Positions 54,237 through 62,616 are shown, numbered from the stretch's first letter. The stretch: 64,000 nt of DNA from GCA-002708315 sp963676635 (GCA_963676635.1 OY781105.1:1364001-1428000), one strand, 5' to 3'. Notes: generated by a model not told the origin, from the letters alone. Numbers and translations: made by a program.

Positions 54237-55685
54237 TTATTGTTGGTTATTATTGGGTTTATCAATTATTTTAGCAATCCTGAGTTTCTTTTCCTTTCCA
54301 ATACCGAGCATAAAATTATATGCTTCGGTGAAGTTATTACCGATAACACCGTCGAGGATAGCCTCGCGGATAGCGTTTTTAATATCTCCTACATTCTTAC
54401 CCGGACTAATTCCAAATGTTTCCATTATCATATCACCGGTAACGGGAGGCTGCCAGTTACGCAAATGGTCTTTGGCTTCTACTTCTTTCAGTTTCTCTCT
54501 GACAAGAAGGAAGTTATTATGATACTTCTTAACTCTCTCTTCATTTTTCGAGGTCACATCGGCATCACACAGCAGCATCAAATCGTCGATATCATCACCG
54601 GCATCAAACAGTAGTCGCCTTATGGCGGAGTCGGTAACGATATCCTGTGCCAGTACAATAGGACGCAGGTGCAGCTGTACCATTTTCTGTACATACCTCA
54701 TTTTATCGTTGAGAGGCAGCTTAAGCTTTTTAAAGATACCGGGTACCATTTTAGCACCTATAAACTCATGACCATGGAAGGTCCATCCGGTATCCGGACT
54801 ATATCTCTTGGTAACGGGCTTAGCGATATCGTGCAGTATGGCGCTCCATCGCAGCCACAGGTCGTCAGACTTCTCTGCTACGTTGTCGAGAACCTGCAAT
54901 GTATGGTAGAAGTTATCTTTATGGCCCTGCTTATTAATAACCTCCACACCTTTCAGCTCATCAAGTTTAGGGAAAATAATCTTCAGCAGTCCGCATTTCT
55001 CCATAAGCTTAAATCCTTTGGAGGGCTTATGCGACATCACTATTTTATTTATTTCATCGATAATACGCTCGGGCGATACAATAGTAATACGGGCTTTATT
55101 TCTTTCAATGGCTTTAAATGTTTTCTCTTCAATAAAAAAGTCGAGCTGAGTAGCAAATCGTATTGCTCTCATCATCCTGAGGGGGTCATCGCTGAAGGTG
55201 ATATCAGGATCGAGGGGAGTACGTATTATCTTGTTTTTAATATCATCCAGACCGTTAAATGGGTCCAGCAGATTACCGAATGAATCATTTTGCAGACTAA
55301 GCGACATGGCGTTGATGGTAAAATCGCGCCGGTTTTGGTCGTCAGTAAGGGATCCGTTTTCCACAACAGGTTTACGAGAGTTGCGGTTGTACGACTCACG
55401 GCGAGCGCCTACAAATTCTATTACCCAGTCGTTTTGGCGTATCATAGCTGTGCCGAAATTTTTGAAGTATTTTACCTGGGTATTGTGGCCGAGTTCAGCG
55501 GCTACATTTTTTGCTGCTTTTATTCCGCTTCCAACAACAACGATATCTACGTCTTTTGATGGTCGTTCTATTATCAGGTCGCGCACAAATCCTCCTATTA
55601 CAAATGCTTTCATGTTCATTTTTGAGCATGCCCGGGCTATTGTTTTGAAGATATTGTCGTTTATTTTGTCAGCGAAATTTTGCAT
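54237..55685 (-). CDS. tRNA nucleotidyltransferase (CCA-adding enzyme / poly(A) polymerase family) with HD domain
   Basis: A 482-residue class II nucleotidyltransferase. The catalytic head shows GGFVRDLIIERPSKDVDIVVVG (metal Asp pair), RRDFTINAMSLSL and DPLRMMRAIRFATQL; a C-terminal HD-type domain has ILHDIAKPVTKR and HEFIGAKMV. It adds or repairs the CCA end of tRNAs; PcnB-type polyadenylation is the alternative, though the HD domain and genome type suit CCA addition. It is followed by miaA, so the two form a tRNA maturation pair. Confidence 0.93.
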   Translation of the reverse strand: MQNFADKINDNIFKTIARACSKMNMKAFVIGGFVRDLIIERPSKDVDIVVVGSGIKAAKNVAAELGHNTQVKYFKNFGTAMIRQNDWVIEFVGARRESYNRNSRKPVVENGSLTDDQNRRDFTINAMSLSLQNDSFGNLLDPFNGLDDIKNKIIRTPLDPDITFSDDPLRMMRAIRFATQLDFFIEEKTFKAIERNKARITIVSPERIIDEINKIVMSHKPSKGFKLMEKCGLLKIIFPKLDELKGVEVINKQGHKDNFYHTLQVLDNVAEKSDDLWLRWSAILHDIAKPVTKRYSPDTGWTFHGHEFIGAKMVPGIFKKLKLPLNDKMRYVQKMVQLHLRPIVLAQDIVTDSAIRRLLFDAGDDIDDLMLLCDADVTSKNEERVKKYHNNFLLVREKLKEVEAKDHLRNWQPPVTGDMIMETFGISPGKNVGDIKNAIREAILDGVIGNNFTEAYNFMLGIGKEKKLRIAKIIDKPNNNQQ

Positions 55686-55793
55686 TTGGCAAAAGTACGA
55701 AATTATTGATTTGGTATTTGTGATGATTTTTGATGATGGTGATAAACCCTCAAATAAAAAAGCATCGAAGTGTTTTTTATTTATTTATAGGGA

Positions 55794-56142
55794 ATCGATA
55801 AAATCGCCAAGGCAATTTTTGCTCAAGCCGCAAGGCTTTTACGTTTTTTACTCACAGCTTTTTTTATTTTTATTGGAGTTCATGATTGCTTCGCAGTTCT
55901 TGATAAAAAAGTAAACAACCCTCCTACTCAGCCTCACACTGTACTGACACCCCCTAGCCCCCTGAAGGGGGAAACGTGTCCCAACTTTAGTTATGTTAAT
56001 AATTTAATGTTGATGGTTAGAATCGATAAAATTGCATAAGCAATTTTTGCTCAAGCCGCAAGGCTTTTACGTTTTTTACTCACAGCTTGTATATTTTTAT
56101 TGGAGTTCATGATTGCTTCGCAGTTCTTGATAAAAAAGTAAA
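55794..56142. repeat. Two direct copies of a ~120-bp intergenic element
   Basis: Copies at 55794-55916 and 56021-56142 share AATCGATAAAATYGC, GCTCAAGCCGCAAGGCTTTT, ACTCACAGCTT, GGAGTTCATGATTGCTTCG and TTGATAAAAAAGTAAAC. A truncated third copy occurs at 56669-56724, and an inverted copy of the GCTCAAGCCGCAAGGCTTT core at 56614-56637. The 55.7-57.2 kb interval has no coding frame; it is composed of such blocks. Confidence 0.85.
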
Positions 56143-56455
56143 CAAAAAATCATGGGCTTCTTCTGCTTAAGCGTATTTTTATCGTGTAGCGTAAGTTCAA
56201 TGGAGTGATCTCCTCGTTCCTCGGAGCTTCTCCATTTCTCTAACGCTACACTTCTAAAAATCCACTTAACCAAAAGAGGCCCGCCGTTCCCAACTCCGGT
56301 AGTTCTGACTAATTATGTAGTTACGGCTGTGCGGGAAAAGGAACATTGTGGGTCGTTTAGGATATTCACAATGCCGAATCTTAATTCGGAGAATAGTATT
56401 CATGATTAACACCGTACTGCGCGGTGGCCACGTCAAAAACGGCGAGCAGCGATGG
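56143..56455. repeat. Structured ~310-bp element, copy 1
   Basis: The element has AATCATGGGCTTCTTCTGC, then a long hairpin GTGTAGCGT...ACGCTACAC (~56185-56251) with inner ATGGAG/CTCCAT and CTCC/GGAG stems, then AACCAAAAGAGGCCCGCCG. A second half holds CATTGTG/CACAATG (56345-56372), CCGAAT/ATTCGG (56374-56389) and CACCG/CGGTG hairpins. These stems are intact here and partly decayed in copy 2. Whether it is transcribed is not known. Confidence 0.75.
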
Positions 56456-56465
56456 GGGTGAATGG

Positions 56466-56546
56466 CTCCTTTTTAGAAGTGCATTAACGGCGCTTGTCGT
56501 TTGTATCCAGAGGATACACTACGTTAATAGCACTTCTTAAAAGGAG
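56466..56546. repeat. Large nested inverted repeat
   Basis: CTCCTTTTTAGAAGTGCATT... (56466-56489) pairs with 56522-56546 with one mismatch and one bulge; inside is a second hairpin GTATCC/GGATAC (56502-56516). TTTTTAGAAGTG is also complementary to CACTTCTAAAAA near 56249. It is a potential cruciform or structured RNA, inserted between the two copies of the 310-bp element. Confidence 0.8.
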
Positions 56547-56828
56547 ACAGAGCGGGTGGCCGCTTTGTTTTTGACTAGGGTTTTTGTTGACTTTTTTGCC
56601 GATGCAAAAAGTTAAAGCCTTGCGGCTTTGAGCAAAAGCACCTGGGTGCTTTTTTAATTTATTTATAGAGAATCGATAAAATCGCCAAGGCAATTTTTGC
56701 TAAAGCCGCAAGGCTTTTACGTTACGATTGTGTTAATATGAAACAACCCTCCTATCAGCTTGCAGCGGACACAGCGCCAAGGCAGCGACCTCCTTCGCCA
56801 AGGCTACGGCGGTCAATGGCGGGCGAAG

Positions 56829-57142
56829 CAAAAAATCATGGGCTTCTTCTGCTTAAGCGTATTTTTATCGTGTAGCGTAAGTTCAATGGAGTGATCTCCT
56901 CGTTCCTCGGAGCTTCTCCATTTCTCTAACGCTACATCCGCCTGAGGCGGACCACTTAACCAAAAGAGGCCCGCCGTTACGCATGTAGTTCAGTGTTCTA
57001 ATGTTGATACGGCCGGGTGGCTATTGGAACATTGTGGGTTTTATAGGAAATTCACCATATTGGATCTTAATTCGGAGAATTGTATTCATGATTAACACGG
57101 TACTGCACGTTGACCATGTCAAAAACGGCGAGCAGCATTGGC
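56829..57142. repeat. Structured ~310-bp element, copy 2
   Basis: The direct repeat of 56143-56455 shares the GTAGCG...CGCTAC hairpin almost perfectly. Here TCCGCCTGAGGCGGA, a short palindrome, replaces the CTTCTAAAAAT of copy 1 (56937-56951). The second half is diverged, with degraded small hairpins. Repeat copies are 686 bp apart. Confidence 0.78.
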
Positions 57143-57176
57143 CCTCTTACTCACTAAATAACATTAAACATTAAAC

Positions 57177-57209
57177 TTTGAACATTGAACATTAAACTTC
57201 TTATATTTG
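57177..57209 (+). promoter_or_regulatory. Promoter for the isocitrate dehydrogenase-family gene
   Basis: TTTG (57177-57180), a 21-bp spacer and TATATTTG (57202-57209) match the Bacteroidota sigma factor consensus TTTG-N19-21-TAnnTTTG. The ATG is 31 bp downstream. The spacer contains ATTGAACATTAAAC words. Confidence 0.7.
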
Positions 57210-57239
57210 TTCCCAATTTAAATGAAATAAAATATAGCA

Positions 57240-58436
57240 ATGTCAAAAAGAACAATAATCACACTACCCGGTGATGGTATAGGCAAAGCCGTATTGGACG
57301 AAACAATACGAGTATTAGAAGCAGCAGGATTCGATGCTGAATATATTGAAGGCGATATAGGATGGGAATTCTGGAAAACAGAAGGCAATCCATTACCAGA
57401 AAGAACAATCAAGCTACTTGAAGAACACAAAGTAGCATTATTTGGCGCCATTACATCAAAGCCAAAAGATGCAGCAGCAGAAGAGCTGGCGCCTGAGTTA
57501 AAAGACAAAGGACTGGTATACTCATCCCCAATAGTTGGCCTGCGCCAGCACTTTGGTTTGGATATATGCATGCGCCCTTGTCACACCTACAAAGGCAACC
57601 CATTGAATTTCATCCGTCGCGGACAGGGTGATTCAATCGAAGAACCGGAAGTAGATGTTGTTATCTTCCGTCAGAATACTGAAGGTCTGTATGGCGGAGT
57701 AGAGTGGAGCAACCCTCCCGAAAAGGTATATGATGCGCTAATGACACATCCTAAGTTTGTAAAGAACTTTGGCAAAGTGCCTGTGGAAGAAATTTCTGTA
57801 TCAACACGTATATTCTCCAAAGAGGCTACTGAGCGCATACTACGTGCTGCTTTCGAGCATGCTAAAAAATATGGTTATAAGTCTGTTACTGTTTGTGAGA
57901 AGCCTAACGTTATCCGTGAAACATCGGGTATGATGTTCAAAATGGCGCAGCAGATACAAAAGGCCGATTATCCCGACATCCAGTTATGGAATACCAACAT
58001 CGATGCACAGATGATGTGGCTCACAAAAAATCCGGAAGATTACGGAGTAATTGTGGCAGGAAATATGTTTGGCGACATTGTATCAGATGGTTTCGCCGGA
58101 CTAATAGGCGGATTAGGATTTGCATGTTCAGCGCAGTTCAATCCCGACAGCGGCATTGGTGTTTTCGAGCCCACTCATGGTTCAGCGCCAAAGTATGCCG
58201 ACTATGCAACATCCATTGTTAATCCCATTGCCATGATAGAGTCGGCATGTATGATGCTGGATTTCATCAATGAAAATGATATGAGTACACGCATCCGTAA
58301 AGCTGTTGCAGAAGTAATAGCAGAGGGGAAGGTACGCACATATGATATGATGAAGATGCGCGGCAAGGCTGATGTTGTGGAAAAGGGAGCGGCATCGACC
58401 AAAGAGATGGCAGATGCTGTAATTGCGAAACTATAA
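57240..58436 (+). CDS. Isocitrate/isopropylmalate dehydrogenase family protein
   Basis: A 398-residue beta-decarboxylating dehydrogenase. Motifs: ITLPGDGIGKAVLDE, the region RQHFGLDICMRPCHTYKG, IFRQNTEGLYGGVEW (substrate-binding/phosphorylation loop), VTVCEKPNVIRETSGMM (active-site Lys), VIVAGNMFGDIVSDGFAGL (metal Asp residues) and GVFEPTHGSAPKYAD (NAD-binding loop). It probably decarboxylates isocitrate or a homologous 3-hydroxy acid. The cofactor preference is not decided here. It has a good promoter and is followed 11 bp later by an HD-domain gene, so the two are likely an operon. Confidence 0.88.
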   Translation: MSKRTIITLPGDGIGKAVLDETIRVLEAAGFDAEYIEGDIGWEFWKTEGNPLPERTIKLLEEHKVALFGAITSKPKDAAAEELAPELKDKGLVYSSPIVGLRQHFGLDICMRPCHTYKGNPLNFIRRGQGDSIEEPEVDVVIFRQNTEGLYGGVEWSNPPEKVYDALMTHPKFVKNFGKVPVEEISVSTRIFSKEATERILRAAFEHAKKYGYKSVTVCEKPNVIRETSGMMFKMAQQIQKADYPDIQLWNTNIDAQMMWLTKNPEDYGVIVAGNMFGDIVSDGFAGLIGGLGFACSAQFNPDSGIGVFEPTHGSAPKYADYATSIVNPIAMIESACMMLDFINENDMSTRIRKAVAEVIAEGKVRTYDMMKMRGKADVVEKGAASTKEMADAVIAKL

Positions 58437-58447
58437 ATCATATTATT

Positions 58448-58999
58448 ATGAACAAGACAGTAAAAAGGCTATGGCCGGAGCTTGAGTGGATCCAGGACGA
58501 GGACCTAAGGAACAAAACAGCCCGCACCTGGGAGCTGGCGTTGGAGCGCAGTGTACTCACAGCAGAGGATCTCAACCGCATTCCGTTTACATTATTATGC
58601 GGGCCCGATTTAAAGGTTACGTTTATGGATCACAAGCGATCGGTGGTACATATAGCTCGTGATGCGGGCGACAAGATCAACGAGATGTATCACGGGGAGC
58701 TGCCAGTAGATACCGATATACTTATAGCTGGAGCCATATTAGCCGATGTAGGCAAGTTGTTGGAGTATGTATTAGACGAGAACGGCAAAGCCATACAAGG
58801 CAGTTACGGCAAGTATTTACGACATCCATTCAGCGGAGTAAGTTTAGCAGAGGAGGCAGGCGTACCAGCCGCAGTATGTCATATAATCGCCACCCATGCC
58901 GGCGAGGGCAATATGGTAAAGCGCACCACGGAGGCATATTTGGTACATCACGCAGACTTTATGACGTTTTTGCCGTTTAAGGAGAGGTTGGTTGTTTGA
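58448..58999 (+). CDS. HD-domain-like protein with altered HD motif
   Basis: A 183-residue protein resembling HD-superfamily phosphohydrolases. H68 (VVHIARDAG) and the ILADVGKLLEY segment align with the usual H...HD pattern, but the key His of the HD pair is Ala (A99-D100). Further His/Asp residues are present (RHPFSG H126, ATHAGEG H150, VHHADFMTF). The metal site would therefore be incomplete, suggesting lost or altered catalysis. It starts 11 bp after the dehydrogenase gene and ends before a strong terminator, so the two genes form one transcription unit. The substrate is unknown. Confidence 0.78.
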   Translation: MNKTVKRLWPELEWIQDEDLRNKTARTWELALERSVLTAEDLNRIPFTLLCGPDLKVTFMDHKRSVVHIARDAGDKINEMYHGELPVDTDILIAGAILADVGKLLEYVLDENGKAIQGSYGKYLRHPFSGVSLAEEAGVPAAVCHIIATHAGEGNMVKRTTEAYLVHHADFMTFLPFKERLVV

Positions 59000-59019
59000 A
59001 ATTTACTTAAAATAAAAAA

Positions 59020-59048
59020 AACCGGACTTGAATGAGTCCGGTTTTTTT
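59020..59048. terminator. Bidirectional Rho-independent terminator
   Basis: A perfect stem AACCGGACT / AGTCCGGTT with a 6-base loop has an A-run on the left and T-run on the right. It ends the HD-domain operon and, on the other strand, the zinc-ribbon gene. Confidence 0.93.
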
Positions 59049-59429
59049 TTAATTGGTTGATGTTTCATCATTAAAAACCAAAGTAAAAAAGCCATTTTTT
59101 AGATCAATGTATCCATATTCATATACAAAATAACATTGCTCAGATTCTTTCTTTGATTGAGTATGTGTAAAATACCTGAATATAAAGCCCTTAACTAAAA
59201 GATCACCACTTCTAACCTTCAATTTACCATTCACATATAATTCCTTTAATATACTCCTGTTTTTTTTAAGTATGGAGTTAATACTTCGCATGACTTTACA
59301 GTCCTTACGATTTTCTCTGTTGTGATAACTTGTACGACATTGAACATCACAAAATTTCTTATCAATACGACCATAAAGAGGACTACCACATTCAAGACAA
59401 CAATGCTCATTTTGTTCTATTTTTCTCAT
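59049..59429 (-). CDS. Small zinc-ribbon hypothetical protein
   Basis: A 126-residue protein with a four-Cys zinc site near the N-terminus: C-x2-C (CLECGSPL) followed by FCDVQCR (C-x3-C), the treble-clef/zinc-ribbon style seen in small Bacteroidota hypothetical proteins. The remaining ~85 residues are basic then beta-rich (LLVKGFIFRYFTHT, YFVYEYGYIDLKNGFFTLVF). The function is unknown. A terminator is immediately downstream; upstream is a 1.4-kb gene-poor, A/T-rich stretch. Confidence 0.72.
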   Translation of the reverse strand: MRKIEQNEHCCLECGSPLYGRIDKKFCDVQCRTSYHNRENRKDCKVMRSINSILKKNRSILKELYVNGKLKVRSGDLLVKGFIFRYFTHTQSKKESEQCYFVYEYGYIDLKNGFFTLVFNDETSTN

Positions 59430-60190
59430 TTATTTGAATTGTTATTTTATTATTATGTTAATAGTTTATTTACAATCCAAAAGTAATAATTTTTACTTAT
59501 TTCAGAATCAAAATTACTGAAAAAGCAAGCCAGTAAAGGGAAATAGAAAATAAAAGTAAAAATACAAACCCGCATATCGAATACTTTAGGTTTACTTTCT
59601 ACAAATAAATGAATGCACAATAGGATGACTACTTTAAGAATTTTAATAATAACGCACAGATTATGACCTAAATAGGAAGATTACAAGTTTGCTCCTTGCA
59701 TCGCTTAATTTAATATATCTTTCAATGGATTTACAGTAATTTTTGCTCATCCATTAAAGTGAATCTAAAATTTAAAAAAAACTTATTTTTCTTCATTCCT
59801 CGATAAATAAATTAATATGCTTATTCGTTATCATACCAATAACTATTTGCCATAGCCACAGCAAGACGTTCAAACATCTTGTACTCAAAGTTTCTACGAT
59901 TCAGTTTGTAACAAAATTTATTTAAATATTATGCTATGCTTTTGGACTGAAATTCTGGTATACTTTTAGAGTGAAATTTACAATACTGAACTTCTTTGAT
60001 AATATAAATACCAATACTTCCGCAGAATCTTTTAATGCTAAAATTAAAGCTTTTAGAAGGCAATTTAGAGCTTTGAGAAATATCCCTTATTTACGATATA
60101 GACTATCAAAGATCTATGCTTAATATTTAAAATCCCCAGAAAACTGGCTTGATCCATAATAACCACAATCAATAACCAATCAATCCCCCC
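59430..60190. other. Gene-free A/T-rich interval
   Basis: No supported coding frame, tandem repeat or tRNA in ~760 bp between the zinc-ribbon gene and the small RNA/leader terminator. Occasional poly-T or poly-A runs only. Confidence 0.55.
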
Positions 60191-60219
60191 AAAAAAACAC
60201 CTCCGGCGGAAACCGGAGG
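60191..60219 (-). terminator. Terminator of the minus-strand small RNA
   Basis: CCTCCGG / CCGGAGG stem with a 6-base loop, followed on the minus strand by a run of seven T. Strong predicted terminator. Confidence 0.88.
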
Positions 60220-60296
60220 CAAGATAAAATAAAACATGAAAAAGTTATGAAAATATTCGCTAATAGTATTTACTTTCTTTAATAAAATAGGGGCTC

Positions 60297-60377
60297 TCAG
60301 CGGCGATACTTCAGCGTCAGTACTGGTAGTCCTGAAGTAGTAGTGATATTAGTCGAGTTAGATATGCGGTTGTGCAT
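60297..60377 (-). CDS. Putative 26-residue leader peptide
   Basis: ATG 60377 to TGA 60297 encodes MHNRISNSTNITTTSGLP followed by VLTLKYRR. The central N-I-T-T-T cluster (five Thr and two Ile in 26 residues) resembles leader peptides of Thr/Ile-regulated attenuators. The end of the frame overlaps the CTTCAG/CTGAAG hairpin and the closing stem of the RNA, as expected for an attenuator. No Shine-Dalgarno is seen, normal for Bacteroidota. The peptide's coding status is inferred and no target operon is present. Confidence 0.45.
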   Translation of the reverse strand: MHNRISNSTNITTTSGLPVLTLKYRR

Positions 60378-60487
60378 TGATATGGATATCGCTGTCGTAG
60401 GCGCCTATCTGAAAACCCCTCAATAAATCTGCTCAATTTACAATTACAAGTAGCTAATTTTATTTAGACTAATTATAAATTACACAG

Positions 60488-60517
60488 CAAAGATATGCCA
60501 TTTTTATCTCCTGTCAA
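60488..60517 (-). promoter_or_regulatory. Promoter of the minus-strand small RNA
   Basis: On the minus strand TTG (60515-60517), a 19-bp spacer and TATCTTTG (60488-60495) match the Bacteroidota consensus TTTG/TTG-N19-TAnnTTTG. The implied start is near 60481. Confidence 0.65.
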
Positions 60518-60539
60518 GTGTTATTTTACGTTTAACGAA

Positions 60540-60720
60540 AAATTAACAGGGGGGGTTGGGGACTGGTGAGAATGGCGGGACTGGACCCTCCTTCTCAGCC
60601 TCAGGCTGATTCGGCGGGCAAGGAGAGACTGAAGGGACTGGAGAGACTGAAGGGACTGGAGAGACTGAAGGGACTGACCCTCCTTCTCAGCCTCAGGTTG
60701 ATTCGGTGGGCGAAGGGGAA
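60540..60720. repeat. GGACTGGAGAGACTGAAG repeat and duplicated flanks
   Basis: The unit GGAGAGACTGAAGGGACT occurs three times in tandem (60622-60675) and is bracketed by two near-identical CCCTCCTTCTCAGCCTCAGG blocks (60586 and 60677) that continue TTCGGCGGGC / TTCGGTGGGC. On the other strand the units read AGTCCCTTCAGTCTC, echoing the octamer style of the composite repeats. Confidence 0.8.
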
Positions 60721-60823
60721 GAATGAAAAATGAAGAATATGTACGTTTCATTCTGTTGAAAACAAATTGGGAGTATCAATATTCTTCTTATTCAGTTCAT
60801 ATTATTATTTGTTACTTTGAATT

Positions 60824-62374
60824 ATGAAATTATTTTTAATTTACATTAACATTTTAGCGTATTTCACATTCTCTTTATGTGCTTCTTCTCAGAATTGGCC
60901 AATAATAATTGGTGATAACACAGATATTAATAATGCTACCCTGATTGAGGATTATGATAAAGGGTATTTATTGAGCAACTGGATACTTGATAATAATGGT
61001 TATTCCAAATATGGTTCAATCTTAAAAACTGATATTAATGGATCGGTTTTATGGGAAAAAACATTCGGAAATGGTAACTATACTGTTTATTTTTCATCAG
61101 CAAGACGCACAAAAGATAACTCTATTATAATCAGTGGAAGTATAGGTAAATATGATAATGAGGTATACCTACATGACCCACTGTTCTTAAAATTAAATGT
61201 TTGTGGAGAAGTTGAGTGGTGTACTGTTTTACATAAGGAGGGATCAAATGGCAATGATTATGGCATTCGAATAATACAATTAGATTCAAATAATTATATT
61301 GGTATGATTAAATACTATGGATCTCAAGTTCAAACAGTTAGAATTAGTCTTGTTAAGCTGGATGGATTCGGAAATCCTGTTTGGATACAAAACCTGGCTC
61401 AGGAAGATTCAACGGTTTCTAATGAAGAGGGTTATGATTTATTATTAACAACAAATTCAAACTTATTGGTAGCTGGTCAAGGTATGCGGTCAGCATTGAG
61501 ACCTTATTTTATACTCTGCAATGATGAGGGAGATGAGTTATGGAACTTTGCATGGGAGAATGAACTTTGGTCAGGGGCATCTGACAGGGTTGTAGAGAAA
61601 GACAGTGGCATTTTCTATGCATCCGGAGCAGGTAAGTTTAATAATAACTATTTCCACCCTGCTTTGTTTAAGTTTAATTCAAATGGACAAGGAGAATATT
61701 ATAAACTTCTTTTAGGTGATAGTATAAGAGGAGGAGGAGCTTGCCCTCTTGCGATAATTAATGATACCAGTTTTGCAATAGGATATAATTGGGGGACAGA
61801 CCCAAATCCAAATTACGGAAACTCAGAAATATCTGTTATTGATACACTTGGAAATATCATATATTCCAGATTACTCATAGAACAAGTATTGGTTCCAGAT
61901 AATATTATCAAAACTTATGATGGAAAAATTGTAGTTACAGGAGATTATTATATAAATGGTAATAACTGGGATATTCATTTTTGGAAAATGAATGATCAAT
62001 TAGTTGATGATAGTCTTTATAGTAGAATATTTACATATGACAGTTTGTGTCCCTACAGTATTGAATCTGACACAATTGATCTTAACTGTGGAATTTTTGT
62101 AGATATAAATGATATACCCATTAATGGCAACCAATTTCAGCAATTAAGCATTTTTCCCAATCCTTCATCAGATTATATTAGTATTGAAGCCATACCAGGA
62201 ACTAATTGTGAAATAAAAATATTGAACTTTTTAGGCAAAACTGTCCATAAAGTCGAGCTTCCTGACACTGGAAAAGTGTTATGCAATACAATGGGTTGGA
62301 ATAAAGGAATCTATATAGTTAGTTTGTTTTGCCAACATAAATATATCTGTTCCAAAAAATTGATAGTAAATTGA
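60824..62374 (+). CDS. Secreted hypothetical protein with T9SS type A sorting domain
   Basis: A 516-residue protein with an N-terminal signal (LIYINILAYFTFSLCASSQ). The middle has repeated propeller-like segments (ILKTDINGSVLWEKTFG, LKLNVCGEVEWCTVLHK, LVKLDGFGNPVWIQNLAQ, FILCNDEGDELWNFAW), typical of Bacteroidota beta-propeller proteins with a [KN]xDxxGxxxW rhythm. The last ~80 residues are a type A CTD: LSIFPNPSSDYISIE, LNFLGKTVHKVELP, WNKGIYIVSLF and KKLIVN. It should be exported by the T9SS and anchored or released. Ligand or enzymatic function is not visible. Confidence 0.88.
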   Translation: MKLFLIYINILAYFTFSLCASSQNWPIIIGDNTDINNATLIEDYDKGYLLSNWILDNNGYSKYGSILKTDINGSVLWEKTFGNGNYTVYFSSARRTKDNSIIISGSIGKYDNEVYLHDPLFLKLNVCGEVEWCTVLHKEGSNGNDYGIRIIQLDSNNYIGMIKYYGSQVQTVRISLVKLDGFGNPVWIQNLAQEDSTVSNEEGYDLLLTTNSNLLVAGQGMRSALRPYFILCNDEGDELWNFAWENELWSGASDRVVEKDSGIFYASGAGKFNNNYFHPALFKFNSNGQGEYYKLLLGDSIRGGGACPLAIINDTSFAIGYNWGTDPNPNYGNSEISVIDTLGNIIYSRLLIEQVLVPDNIIKTYDGKIVVTGDYYINGNNWDIHFWKMNDQLVDDSLYSRIFTYDSLCPYSIESDTIDLNCGIFVDINDIPINGNQFQQLSIFPNPSSDYISIEAIPGTNCEIKILNFLGKTVHKVELPDTGKVLCNTMGWNKGIYIVSLFCQHKYICSKKLIVN

Positions 62375-62507
62375 CAATTATTTGTTTAGTTTAGTATCAA
62401 ATAAGAATAATGGAATATATTTAGCCATTGCTATATGTTAGGGCAGGTATTGATGTCTCGTCCTGAACCACCCCAACTTTGAACCTTAAACATTGACCCT
62501 TAAACTT

Positions 62508-62540
62508 AAAAAACCTGCCAGGCAATGCCTGACAGGTTTT
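62508..62540 (-). terminator. Terminator downstream of tRNA-Met
   Basis: AAACCTGCCAGGC / GCCTGACAGGTTT hairpin (one mismatch, 3-base loop), with a T-run on the minus strand just beyond it, ends the tRNA transcript. A TTAAAC/TTGACC word run lies next to it. Confidence 0.87.
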
Positions 62541-62542
62541 AG

Positions 62543-62616
62543 TAGCGAGACCGAGAATTGAACTCGGGACCTCCGGGTTATGAATCCGACGCTCTAACCA
62601 ACTGAGCTACCTCGCC
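62543..62616 (-). tRNA. tRNA-Met (anticodon CAT)
   Basis: A 74-base cloverleaf on the minus strand: acceptor GGCGAGG / TCTCGCT with discriminator A, D-arm GCTC...GAGC, anticodon loop TTCATAA giving CAT, variable loop AGGTC, and T-arm CCGAG TTCAATT CTCGG. The encoded 3' end lacks CCA, consistent with the CCA-adding enzyme nearby. One A-C mismatch occurs at the inner anticodon stem. Elongator Met is the likely identity; lysidine-modified Ile(CAT) cannot be excluded. Confidence 0.93.

Larger units (their letters stand above)
60191..60481 (-). ncRNA. Candidate attenuator-like small RNA
   Basis: On the minus strand a promoter (60488-60517) is followed by ~60 nt of leader, then a ~130-nt domain closed by AGGGGUUUUC (60411-60420) pairing with GAGAGCCCCU (60290-60299), all ten positions pair when G-U is allowed; on the opposite strand two would mismatch. 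Inside are a small ORF and CUUCAG/CUGAAG hairpin (60309-60337). About 80 nt later is a Rho-independent terminator (60191-60219). The unit looks complete but has no downstream biosynthetic gene. Confidence 0.55.

Noticed and set aside
56484..56693. Possible 69-residue minus-strand protein
   Set aside because: It lies across the nested inverted repeat and duplicated non-coding blocks; the composition follows the repeats.
60191..60481. tmRNA, RNase P RNA or SRP RNA
   Set aside because: No tmRNA tag or tRNA-like ends, no RNase P core motif and no SRP tetraloop motif could be found; attenuator-like features fit better. 6S-like shape cannot be fully excluded.
60521..60751. Minus-strand frame with LQS repeats
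   Set aside because: The repeats come from the triplicated GGAGAGACTGAAG unit, and no homologous domain is visible.
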